IMG/VR virus record: IMGVR_UViG_3300036919_000009 | Coordinates: 1 to 40,313 of that record | DNA: 40,313 bases | Source of the DNA: a virus | Reading direction: 5' to 3' (one strand) | Shown: positions 27,808 through 34,926 of the stretch, piece after piece | Numbering within the stretch: position 1 is the first letter of the stretch | Layout: every line of letters starts with the position of its first letter | Position numbers and translations under genes: made by a program | Notes under the pieces: generated by a model | What the model saw: the letters and a program-made list of their open reading frames with translations, nothing else | The model's database searches: none | What the model was told of the DNA's origin: nothing

Positions 27808-28373
27808 TGGCCGACCCGAAGAATCCGTACGACAAGTGGCTGATCGTCGCCGATCTGTCGAGGTATCGGCGCGAGCAGCTGAAAGGCATGTCTCGCGCCT
27901 GGGAGCGCTGTGCCGACGCCTACCGTCCGTTGCTCGAGGAGGCCCGCGCCGAGGTCGAGCGGCTGATGCTGGAGGCTGCCAGCCATGTCGACGCACTGAA
28001 CGCGGCTCTCGCCGAGGTCGAGCGGTTGCGAGTAGATTTGCACGAGGCTGCAGAAAACTGCACGAGAGCATTGAGAGAAGCTTCGATCTGCGCTCGTCGG
28101 CGTTGCGTATGCGAAGACGAGCGCGACGACCTGCGCGCCCGGGTGGAGGAGCTGGAGGGGGCCGACGAAGCTGACCAGGTGGCACGCGCGACGAAGCTGG
28201 CCGACCTCACGGTTGCGTCGCTGAGACTGAGCCATTGCACCCCCGACGAGCGCGCGGTGCTGAGTCTCGCCAAGGTGTGGGAGGCCATCGGGAGCACCAA
28301 GGGATGTGAGGCAGACCGTACCCTGGCAGCGGCCGTGTCGAAGCTGCCTGATGGCTCGGAGGCGGACCGGTGA
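27807..28373 (+). CDS. 188-aa coiled-coil protein
   Basis: The ATG at 27807 overlaps the previous stop. The N-terminal half is a long coiled coil (RYRREQLKGMSRAWERCADAYRPLLEEARAEVERLMLEAA ... ALAEVERLRVDLHEAAENC), followed by a Cys-containing CARRRCVCEDERDDLRARVEELEG and a compact C-terminus. It resembles other coiled-coil proteins of this genome in style rather than sequence. Function unknown. Confidence 0.66.
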   Translation: MADPKNPYDKWLIVADLSRYRREQLKGMSRAWERCADAYRPLLEEARAEVERLMLEAASHVDALNAALAEVERLRVDLHEAAENCTRALREASICARRRCVCEDERDDLRARVEELEGADEADQVARATKLADLTVASLRLSHCTPDERAVLSLAKVWEAIGSTKGCEADRTLAAAVSKLPDGSEADR

Positions 28374-28876
28374 GGGCCGGCGCCACGTTCAGCCCGTGCC
28401 GCACGTTCCGGTACACGCTCTGGCGCATTTGGGACGAGTCGCTGCCCAACGTTTGCTTCTGCGCGTTGAATCCCAGCACCGCCGACGAGACGGTGGACGA
28501 TCCAACCATCCGACGTGAGATTCGGTTCGCCAAGGACTGGGGGTTTGGTTCGCTCGTGAAGGTGAACGCATACGGTTACCGGGCCACCGACCCCAAGATC
28601 ATGAAGCGCGCGCCAGACCCGATTGGCCCCGCCAACGAGCACTTCCTGCTGTGCAAGGCGATGCAGGCTGGAAGGTTCATCGCGTGCTGGGGGACGAACA
28701 TCGACAAGACCCACCAGGCCCGAATCCTGAACGAGCTACGACGGAGCGACGTCGACGTCTGGGCCCTGAAGCTGACCAAGTCCGGCTTCCCCTCCCATCC
28801 GCTCTACCTACCGAAGAACACCGAGCCGTTCATCTGGAAACCGAAACCCGCCATGCGCGAGGAGGCCGACTCGTGA
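28370..28876 (+). CDS. DUF1643-family protein
   Basis: The GTG at 28370 overlaps the previous stop (GTGA). The 168-aa product has the DUF1643 signature: RYTLWRIWDE, VCFCALNPSTADETVDDPTIRRE, FAKDWGFGSLVKVNAYGYRAT, IACWGTNID, and KSGFPSHPLYLPK. The family is common in phages and mobile elements, and its biochemical function is not settled; conserved NPSTA and HPLY motifs suggest an enzyme. The length is normal for the family. Confidence 0.82.
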   Translation: MRAGATFSPCRTFRYTLWRIWDESLPNVCFCALNPSTADETVDDPTIRREIRFAKDWGFGSLVKVNAYGYRATDPKIMKRAPDPIGPANEHFLLCKAMQAGRFIACWGTNIDKTHQARILNELRRSDVDVWALKLTKSGFPSHPLYLPKNTEPFIWKPKPAMREEADS

Positions 28877-28974
28877 GCTGGAAAGGCGTGGGTCAGATCA
28901 TCCTGGTCGTTGGCGTCGCCCTGGTCGTCGTCCCCGCGGCGCTCGTCGTCGTGGCACTGGTGGTGACGCCGTGA
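28873..28974 (+). CDS. 33-aa single-span miniprotein
   Basis: The GTG at 28873 overlaps the previous stop (GTGA) and its stop overlaps the next GTG the same way. The product is one long hydrophobic segment (IILVVGVALVVVPAALVVVALVV). The strict double overlap supports translation. Function unknown. Confidence 0.58.
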   Translation: MSWKGVGQIILVVGVALVVVPAALVVVALVVTP

Positions 28975-29243
28975 GCGATGAGCTCTGCAGCGTGACACTT
29001 CCCGGCGGTCGCGTGCTCGAAGTGGGCGGGCACACTGTCAGCGAGTTTCCGGGCGCATGGGGCTACACCCGCCGCATCGTCAGAGACGAGAACGGGGTAG
29101 TCCTGTTCGTCGAGGAGGCAGCCAACCAGGTGCGCCGAGTCTGGGTCTCGCACACCGGGATGATTGCCGTGGAGCGAGACAGCTGGGACAAGCCGGACAA
29201 CTGGAGGGACGATGCTGCGAAAACTGACAGCGCGACAGACTGA
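28971..29243 (+). CDS. 90-aa hypothetical protein
   Basis: The GTG at 28971 overlaps the previous stop. The product (SDELCSVTLPGGRVLEVGGHTVSEF ... IVRDENGVVLFVEEAANQVRRVWVSHTGMIAVER) is beta-rich with an acidic C-terminus, likely a small folded domain. Not recognised. The next gene starts 32 bases before it ends. Confidence 0.65.
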   Translation: MSDELCSVTLPGGRVLEVGGHTVSEFPGAWGYTRRIVRDENGVVLFVEEAANQVRRVWVSHTGMIAVERDSWDKPDNWRDDAAKTDSATD

Positions 29244-29487
29244 GTGGCTTCAGTGCTTCCAGCGGTTGCTGGTCGAGAAGCGCAGGCCACCTACGTGTAG
29301 AGAGTGGTCTGCGGCGATGGGCTGCGGGGTTCACGGCATTGGTCAAAATGGACACCCGGCGGAAGTCTTGGAGCGAAAGGGGTACATTGAGCGAGATTCC
29401 GCGAAGGCGCGTGGTCGGCGCCTCAAGGTGTTCGTACTCGGCCCATCGGAAGAGTCCGGGCTTCAAGGCGGAACCGGGACCGAATGA
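29212..29487 (+). CDS. LexA N-terminal-like winged-helix regulator
   Basis: The ATG at 29212 is behind GGAGGG, inside the previous gene. The 91-aa product reads LTARQTEWLQCFQRLLVEKRRPPTCREWSAAMGCG ... AEVLERKGYIERDSAKARGRRLKVF, the pattern of the LexA DNA-binding domain (LT-RQ, RPPT--E, L--KGYI-R, R-L-V). There is no C-terminal protease domain. It is the last gene of the early operon, so it may regulate the switch to late genes or touch host SOS sites. Confidence 0.7.
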   Translation: MLRKLTARQTEWLQCFQRLLVEKRRPPTCREWSAAMGCGVHGIGQNGHPAEVLERKGYIERDSAKARGRRLKVFVLGPSEESGLQGGTGTE

Positions 29488-29501
29488 GTCGAATGACGTA
29501 A

Positions 29502-29524
29502 AGTATGGTTTCGGTACCAGTCAA
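29502..29524 (-). promoter_or_regulatory. promoter-like element D, shortened relative of promoters A to C
   Basis: On the minus strand TTGACT (29524-29519) and CATACT (29507-29502) are both present but only 11 bp apart, with GGT-N5-ACC-like dyad sequence between. The spacing is too short for a sigma-70 promoter. It may be a binding site only, or a promoter inactivated by a 5-bp loss. It marks the border between early and late genes. Confidence 0.35.
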
Positions 29525-29569
29525 TGGCCGCCTTACTGGCCGGCCCAACAGTAAACCAGGAGGTTCAGT

Positions 29570-29743
29570 ATGAAGCTGCGAATGGGATGGGTCCCCCCAT
29601 CGAACCCGAAGCTGCGAGCCGGCTGGGGTTACCCAAGAAAAACGGGCGCTTACCCTTCGTATCCGTGGCGACGCGGCGGCGTGTGCACGCACTACGTGAG
29701 CGGCCTGGCCCTGACGTTGGCGTTCCGGCACCGGCCCGCGTAG
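29570..29743 (+). CDS. 57-aa basic, Tyr/Pro/Gly-rich protein
   Basis: The ATG at 29570 has a perfect AGGAGG six bases upstream, one of the best ribosome sites in the genome. The product (MKLRMGWVPPSNPKLRAGWGYPRKTGAYPSYPWRRGG ... YVSGLALTLAFRHRPA) is strongly basic. It could be a small DNA- or RNA-binding or membrane-active peptide. It stands between the early and late clusters. No family recognised. Confidence 0.6.
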   Translation: MKLRMGWVPPSNPKLRAGWGYPRKTGAYPSYPWRRGGVCTHYVSGLALTLAFRHRPA

Positions 29744-29753
29744 ACTCTCGGCG

Positions 29754-30257
29754 ATGCTGGCACCCGGGCAAGGTGGTCTTACCGAACTGCTGGCCGAGAT
29801 GCGCGAGGTGCTCGACGGCATCGAGGTGGGCATGTCGGTCCGGTCGGCGTGCCTCCGGGCCCGGGTCAACGCCAGGCGGCTCCAGGCATGGCTCGAGCTC
29901 GCGGCCGATGGCGAGGAGCCCTTCGCGGCCTGGTACGAGGCGCTGGGCGCGCGGAGCGAGGAGGGCCGCTACCAGATCCTGAGTGACCGCAAGGCCATGG
30001 CGGCCCACGACCCGAGGGCGAACGTCGTGGCTCTGGACCGGTGGGGGGAGGAGACCGCGGGGCAGCTGCCAAGGCTCGAGGCCCACGAGAACACGAGGAC
30101 GTGGGGCAGGGCAGCGGCGGTGCGCCGGTTCGAGCGCGCCCGCGCCCACAAGGGTGAGCTGCCTGCCCCGCGCGAGCTGTTCGCAGGCATGGGCAACGTG
30201 ATCGACTTCGCGGCGCTCCCGACCCGGCTGGGCAAGGGGCGCCGAGGGCAGGGCTGA
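29754..30257 (+). CDS. terminase small subunit-like DNA-binding protein
   Basis: The 167-aa protein starts at the ATG at 29754. It has the outline of small terminases: an N-terminal helix-turn-helix (GIEVGMSVRSACLRARVNARRLQAWLELA at about 22-50), a segment PFAAWYEALGARSEEGRYQILSDRKAM with charged helices, and AAHDPRANVVALDRW, which resembles the central region preceding oligomerisation. This pattern is closer to small terminases than that of the 170-aa protein at 4437. It is the first large gene of the late cluster. Confidence is moderate because neither candidate was compared with a database. Confidence 0.6.
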   Translation: MLAPGQGGLTELLAEMREVLDGIEVGMSVRSACLRARVNARRLQAWLELAADGEEPFAAWYEALGARSEEGRYQILSDRKAMAAHDPRANVVALDRWGEETAGQLPRLEAHENTRTWGRAAAVRRFERARAHKGELPAPRELFAGMGNVIDFAALPTRLGKGRRGQG

Positions 30258-30258
30258 T

Positions 30259-33200
30259 ATGCCCATCATCCGATTCGACATGACCGGCGGGACCTCTCAG
30301 AAGGAGGCCCGTACGCTCGTGGGGGATGGTGGCATCTTCCGCCGCATCACCAACATGCGGATGCGGCGCGACGGTGAGCTCGAGGTGCGCCCCGGCTACT
30401 CGGCTCTGGGCATGGGAGAGTACGGCGGCTCCGACGTCACGGCGTACGACGTGGCCAACTACGACGGGCGGCTCGTCGCGCTGGGCAAGGCCAGCCAGAC
30501 CATCAGCGCACCGCTGAGCATCTACGAGTACGTGGACTCGGATGCCGCCTGGAAGGGTCGGGACGGCACGCGCCTGCCCTACCTCACCCACCTGAAGGAC
30601 GTGGCCCGGCCGCCCGAGCAGTCCGGTGGCGTAGCGGAGGCGACGTGCGCAGTGGCCAACGGCATTGGCTGCCTGGTTTACGAGAACGCGCAGAGCGGCG
30701 ACGCGCAGTCGTACGTCCAGCTGTTCAAGCCGAGCACGCGTCAGTTGCTCCAGTTCGAGCGCATGACCGGCGACGCGGACGACCATGGCCACGTCCCGAA
30801 GGTCGTCTACAACGCGACAGACGACCAGTTTATCGTCATCGGGTTGGACGAGTCGAATGCCATCGGGGCCGTCGCATTCGACGCTGATGGATCTGAGTGG
30901 CCTGGCACCGGCAACACGACCGAGCTCCTGACTGGCCTCGATGCCCCGCTGTTCGCGTGCTGTGCCGTGACCGGTGCGAGCGGCTACGTCATCGCCGCGG
31001 TGGTGAGCGGCGACCTCATCGTGCGGCACTACAACGCCTCGCACGTCCAGCAGATGACCGTGACCATCTCGACCGTGGCCGTGGATGCCTTGGCGGTCGA
31101 GGCCGACTTCACGGCGAACCGCGTCACCATCGCGTACGAGCTGACCAGCGACGCGAGCATCAACGTGCGGTGCATCCAGCTCGATGACGGCTCGGCGGTT
31201 GACGGTCCTCGCGACGCGGCCACCGGACAGACGGGCGTCAACGCGCCGCTGAGCATCGCGCGCGCCGCCGGAGTCACGACCCAGGTGTTCGTCGGGCGCA
31301 CTGCCGTTCAGTCTGGCGCGGCGCACAACAACGCCGGATACGTGCTGTATTCGCACGAAGCCGGGTCGGTCGGCAGCGGCGGCTTGGCACACGACGCGCA
31401 GATGAGCACTCAACTGGCGCTCTCCAACGTCATCGCCATGCATGGCTACGTCCAGGGCAGCTCGATCCAGCGTACGACTGGCATCGTCGGCTACCCGGAC
31501 GCAGCCGCAATGCCGCTGGCATCGATGGGATTCGGCCTTGGCGCTGAGCCGACGCAGGTGCATGCGCTGTCGTTCGTGCAGGATTCGAGCACCGGCTACT
31601 GGTACATGGTGCGCCTCGAGACGAATAACAATCTCGAGACTGCCCCCATCGTGACCGAGATGCGCGCGTTCGATACGGGCCGGCGCCAGATGGCCGAGAT
31701 CGGCGGCCTGCTCTTCATCAGCGGCGGCATGCCGTGCGTGTACGACGGGGTGCAACTGGTCGAGAGCGGGTTCGCGACGGCGCCTCGATTCTACTCGCTC
31801 GACCACGTCAACGGCTCGGGCGGCGTGACGAGCGAGGCGAGCTACCACGTTCAGGGCGTGGTGGAAGCGCTCGACGCCCGGGGGAACCTCCACCTGTCCG
31901 TGCCGAGCGAGGTGCAGGATCTGACCACGGACGCTGGTGACGACACCATCACGGGATCGATGAGCATGCCGCTCACGATGCGACGCGAGCCGTCCGTGGC
32001 TGGCAATGGCAGCTCCCTTCGCGGCACCGTGCATCGCACCGCCGCGCTGGCTGACGGAACGACGGGCGAGAACCTGTTCTTCGACGTCACGTTGACTCCG
32101 GCGAGGACCAGCGCACAAGGAGTTCCGGTGTCGCTCACGCTGAGCAAAACGGATCAGCAGCTGCGCGACTCGGGTGACGTCATCTACACGCAGAGCCAGA
32201 CGCCCGTACCTCACGCGGGGCCTGGGCCGTGCCGCTACTGCTGGCCCACGCGCGAGCGGCTCGGCATTGGCGGGCTGCCCTCGAGCTCGGCCTGGGCTCA
32301 GAGCAAGCTGCTGTTCCCGAACGAGGCAGTGCAATTCGCGCCGTCGGGGCGACTCGGTTTCTCTGGGCGCGTGGCTCGTGAGGTGCTCGCCGTGGCCGCG
32401 CTGGACGACACCGTGGTAGCGTTCACCGACCGCGCCGCGTACGGCATCCTGGGGGAGGGGCCAGACCACTCGGGACAGGGGGAGTTCCGCTCGGCGCGCC
32501 GGCTGCCCTGCGACGTCGGCGTCATCGACGCGGACGGCTGGCGGAGCATCGCGGTGTGGAAGGATGGCGCCTCGTTCCAAGCGGCCGCCGACAGGCTCGA
32601 GCTACTGAAGCGCGACGGCTCGAACGAGTGGATCGGCCAGGCCGTGCGCGACGAGCTCGACAGCTACCCGGTCGTGACGGCCGCGCTCTACTGCAAGGCA
32701 CAGCACTGCGTCGCGTTCGCCTGCGTCGACCAGGAGCCCAGCCCGACCGATGGCGTCGTGCTCATCCTCGACCTGCGCTCGCGGCAGTGGTTCGTTGACC
32801 CGGTCGGCGTGGTGACCAGCATGACCGAGCTCGACGGGCGGATCGTGCTGCTCCAGTCCGGCGCCGTGCTGCAGCAGGACGCCGCCGCGGGCACCGGCTC
32901 GATGCCGACGCAGGTCATCGAGACGAAGAGCCTCGACTTCGGGAGCGGGCTCTCGTGGGGCGAGGTGCTCAAGATCGGGTTTCTTGGGCAATATCAGGGT
33001 GATTCGACGTGGGCGCTGGCCGTCACCTACGACGACGGCGCCAACTACACGACCATCATGACCGTGGCCGTGACGGCGGCGAACGGGTACTCGGCGGGCG
33101 ATCCCATCGAGCTGACGAAGGCTCCACCGGAGCGAAAGTGCTCGCGAATCGGCTGGCGACTCACCATTACTGGCTCGACCGGCTCGGTCGGTGGTAGGGT

Positions 33201-33270
33201 CAGACAGGCAGTGCTGGACGTGTCGGCGCTGCCAGGTCTCAAGCGCATGGCGAGCAGGGACACGCATTGA
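30259..33270 (+). CDS. tail nozzle-like structural protein (1003 aa)
   Basis: The ATG at 30259 is two bases after the previous stop. The 1003-aa protein is beta-rich throughout. The C-terminal third has the style of podovirus tail nozzle or stabilising proteins (T7 gp12/P22 gp10-like propeller folds): RLGIGGLPSSSAWAQSKLLFPNEAVQFAPSGRLGFSG, EVLAVAALDDTVVAFTDRAAYGILGEG, LPCDVGVIDADGWRSIAVWKDGASFQAAADRLELLKRD. The start (IIRFDMTGG ... FRRITNMRMRRDGELEVRPG) is typical of the same group. It would form the lower part of the short tail. No enzymatic motif is seen. Confidence 0.75.
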   Translation: MPIIRFDMTGGTSQKEARTLVGDGGIFRRITNMRMRRDGELEVRPGYSALGMGEYGGSDVTAYDVANYDGRLVALGKASQTISAPLSIYEYVDSDAAWKGRDGTRLPYLTHLKDVARPPEQSGGVAEATCAVANGIGCLVYENAQSGDAQSYVQLFKPSTRQLLQFERMTGDADDHGHVPKVVYNATDDQFIVIGLDESNAIGAVAFDADGSEWPGTGNTTELLTGLDAPLFACCAVTGASGYVIAAVVSGDLIVRHYNASHVQQMTVTISTVAVDALAVEADFTANRVTIAYELTSDASINVRCIQLDDGSAVDGPRDAATGQTGVNAPLSIARAAGVTTQVFVGRTAVQSGAAHNNAGYVLYSHEAGSVGSGGLAHDAQMSTQLALSNVIAMHGYVQGSSIQRTTGIVGYPDAAAMPLASMGFGLGAEPTQVHALSFVQDSSTGYWYMVRLETNNNLETAPIVTEMRAFDTGRRQMAEIGGLLFISGGMPCVYDGVQLVESGFATAPRFYSLDHVNGSGGVTSEASYHVQGVVEALDARGNLHLSVPSEVQDLTTDAGDDTITGSMSMPLTMRREPSVAGNGSSLRGTVHRTAALADGTTGENLFFDVTLTPARTSAQGVPVSLTLSKTDQQLRDSGDVIYTQSQTPVPHAGPGPCRYCWPTRERLGIGGLPSSSAWAQSKLLFPNEAVQFAPSGRLGFSGRVAREVLAVAALDDTVVAFTDRAAYGILGEGPDHSGQGEFRSARRLPCDVGVIDADGWRSIAVWKDGASFQAAADRLELLKRDGSNEWIGQAVRDELDSYPVVTAALYCKAQHCVAFACVDQEPSPTDGVVLILDLRSRQWFVDPVGVVTSMTELDGRIVLLQSGAVLQQDAAAGTGSMPTQVIETKSLDFGSGLSWGEVLKIGFLGQYQGDSTWALAVTYDDGANYTTIMTVAVTAANGYSAGDPIELTKAPPERKCSRIGWRLTITGSTGSVGGRVRQAVLDVSALPGLKRMASRDTH

Positions 33271-33287
33271 AGCAAAAGGAGCGAATT

Positions 33288-33572
33288 ATGATCAAGCAAG
33301 CACAAGACCCATCGATGTACGCACAACAGGGCACCAGTCTCGTGGCAGGGGGCCTGACCCTTGGCGCCAGTCGCGAGATGACCGCAGACGAGAAGGCGGA
33401 GGCCAACCGAAAGCACATGCGATGCGTCCGCGCGCAGTTCATTCACTCTCAGGCCGTCACGCTGTTCCAACGGGGATGCGACGACCCGCAGGACTGCTGG
33501 ATTCGAGCGGTCAAGTTCTGGGAGTCGATGCCGGACGACGTTCGCGAAAACATCACACGGTTGTTGTACTAA
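33288..33572 (+). CDS. 94-aa hypothetical protein in late cluster
   Basis: The ATG at 33288 follows a near-perfect AAGGAG by six bases; a TTG at 33267 overlapping the previous gene is less likely. The product (MIKQAQDPSMYAQQGTSLVAGGLTLG ... AEANRKHMRCVRAQFIHSQAVTLFQRGCDDPQDCWIRAVKFWESM) is helical with four Cys. It may be a small virion or assembly protein. Not recognised. Confidence 0.68.
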   Translation: MIKQAQDPSMYAQQGTSLVAGGLTLGASREMTADEKAEANRKHMRCVRAQFIHSQAVTLFQRGCDDPQDCWIRAVKFWESMPDDVRENITRLLY

Positions 33573-33599
33573 GAGTATGGCGAGCAGGGGCACCAACTG

Positions 33600-34925
33600 A
33601 TGGCGGTCAAGGTACTAAATCTCAACGTCGGTACCCGATACCAAGCGTCTGACGGGATGACGTACGTCGACCGCGCGGATGCGGAGGCGCACGAGGCGAC
33701 CTTGACCCCTGAGGAAGCTGCGCCAAAGCCCCTTGGAGAGCGAGCGAAGGACCCGTCGAAGGCGGGCAGCGGCATCCAGCACGAGCAGCGCCCAATGGGA
33801 GCCGGTGGCGCAATGATCGACGTCTGGTACACGTCGGACGGGTCGATCTTCTACAGCGAGGCGGACGCAACCGCTCATGAGCACGGACAGGCTCAGAGCA
33901 GCGTGAGGGAGGCCATCGCACCGGAAGGAGGGGTTCCTCAGCGAGCGCCTCCGCCCGGATTCGATCCGGGAGCAGTGACCGGGCCTGCCGACCTCGCCCC
34001 TCCGCCCGCGCAGGCTCCGCCTCCGGAGCAGGTCGCGGGTCGCTACGGCGGCACTCCCGGGGTCGGACAGGCACCGACGCGAGCGCCAACCGGCATCGCG
34101 CCGGTCACGCGTCAGGTCAATCTGGCTCCGGCTGCGGCCGGCACCCCCGACCCGGGCATCGCAGGGCAACCCACTCCGACCTACGACAGCAAGGAACAGG
34201 ATGCGTTGCGCGACTACCGCGATCGCGTCCTGAACCGTGGCGACAAGGTCATCGACTTCCTGATGGGACTCGAAGGCCCGCAACAGCTGACCCCCGAGGA
34301 GCGCATCGCGCTCGCCCAGCGCTTCCAGGAGCAGGCGCTGAGCCAGCAATTCGCCGTCGCTTCGAGCGCGCGAGGCGGAGCCGGGGCCGTGCAATCGGCG
34401 ATGCTGGCGGCCAACCAGCAGACCCCGCAGCTCGCCGGGGCAGCGGCAGAGATGGCGCGCCAGGAAGCGCAGACGCAGTTCAATCAGCGCGTGCAGGCGT
34501 TCAATTCGCTCGTCGGCCAGGGAACGGCAGCGGGCGGCGTCGTGCAGGGACTGGCGGGCACGGCGGTCCAGGGGCAGGGCGTCGAGGCGACCATCTCTCG
34601 GGACGCGGCAGCGGCCGGGGCGACCATCGTCAGCCTGGCGCTGCAGCAATCGGGCATGCAGGCCGACATCGACTTCCGCCAGCAGGAACTGATCGGCCAG
34701 ATGTTCCTCGACCTCGAGCGCCTGGGCCTCGATTATGCGCGGCTCGACGCGGATACGCAGCTCGCCTTGCTGGCCGACATGACGCAACGCTACGGCATTG
34801 ACGTTGCGGCCCGCACGGCGATTGAGACGGCGGCGAAGCAGCAGGAAAAGGGCGTGTTTGACTGGATCGCCCTGGGCGCTTCTACGGTGAAGGGAGTGGC
34901 GTCCGTCGGGACGCTGTTCAAGTAG
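33600..34925 (+). CDS. internal virion protein candidate 1 (441 aa)
   Basis: The ATG at 33600 begins a 441-aa protein. Residues ~12-34 and ~74-96 share a motif (Y--SDG--FY/TY followed by ADA-AHE), a duplicated N-terminal module. A Pro/Ala-rich linker (about 115-195) follows, then a long helical region rich in Gln and Ala (ERIALAQRFQEQALSQQFAVASSARGG ... FRQQELIGQMFLDLERLGLDYARLDADTQ). Three successive genes of this helical type after the tail genes match the ejection proteins of T7-like and P22-like phages, which leave the head and form a channel through the cell envelope. Confidence 0.66.
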   Translation: MAVKVLNLNVGTRYQASDGMTYVDRADAEAHEATLTPEEAAPKPLGERAKDPSKAGSGIQHEQRPMGAGGAMIDVWYTSDGSIFYSEADATAHEHGQAQSSVREAIAPEGGVPQRAPPPGFDPGAVTGPADLAPPPAQAPPPEQVAGRYGGTPGVGQAPTRAPTGIAPVTRQVNLAPAAAGTPDPGIAGQPTPTYDSKEQDALRDYRDRVLNRGDKVIDFLMGLEGPQQLTPEERIALAQRFQEQALSQQFAVASSARGGAGAVQSAMLAANQQTPQLAGAAAEMARQEAQTQFNQRVQAFNSLVGQGTAAGGVVQGLAGTAVQGQGVEATISRDAAAAGATIVSLALQQSGMQADIDFRQQELIGQMFLDLERLGLDYARLDADTQLALLADMTQRYGIDVAARTAIETAAKQQEKGVFDWIALGASTVKGVASVGTLFK

Positions 34926-34926
34926 C

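Noticed and set aside
29502-29524. Element D as a working promoter
   Set aside because: The gap between the boxes is 11 bp, too short for sigma-70 recognition; kept only as a related site.
29866-32580. A 904-codon open frame on the minus strand
   Set aside because: It lies wholly opposite the nozzle-like and terminase-like genes. Its translation is His/Arg/Ala/Val-rich without domain pattern, as expected for an antisense frame in GC-rich DNA.
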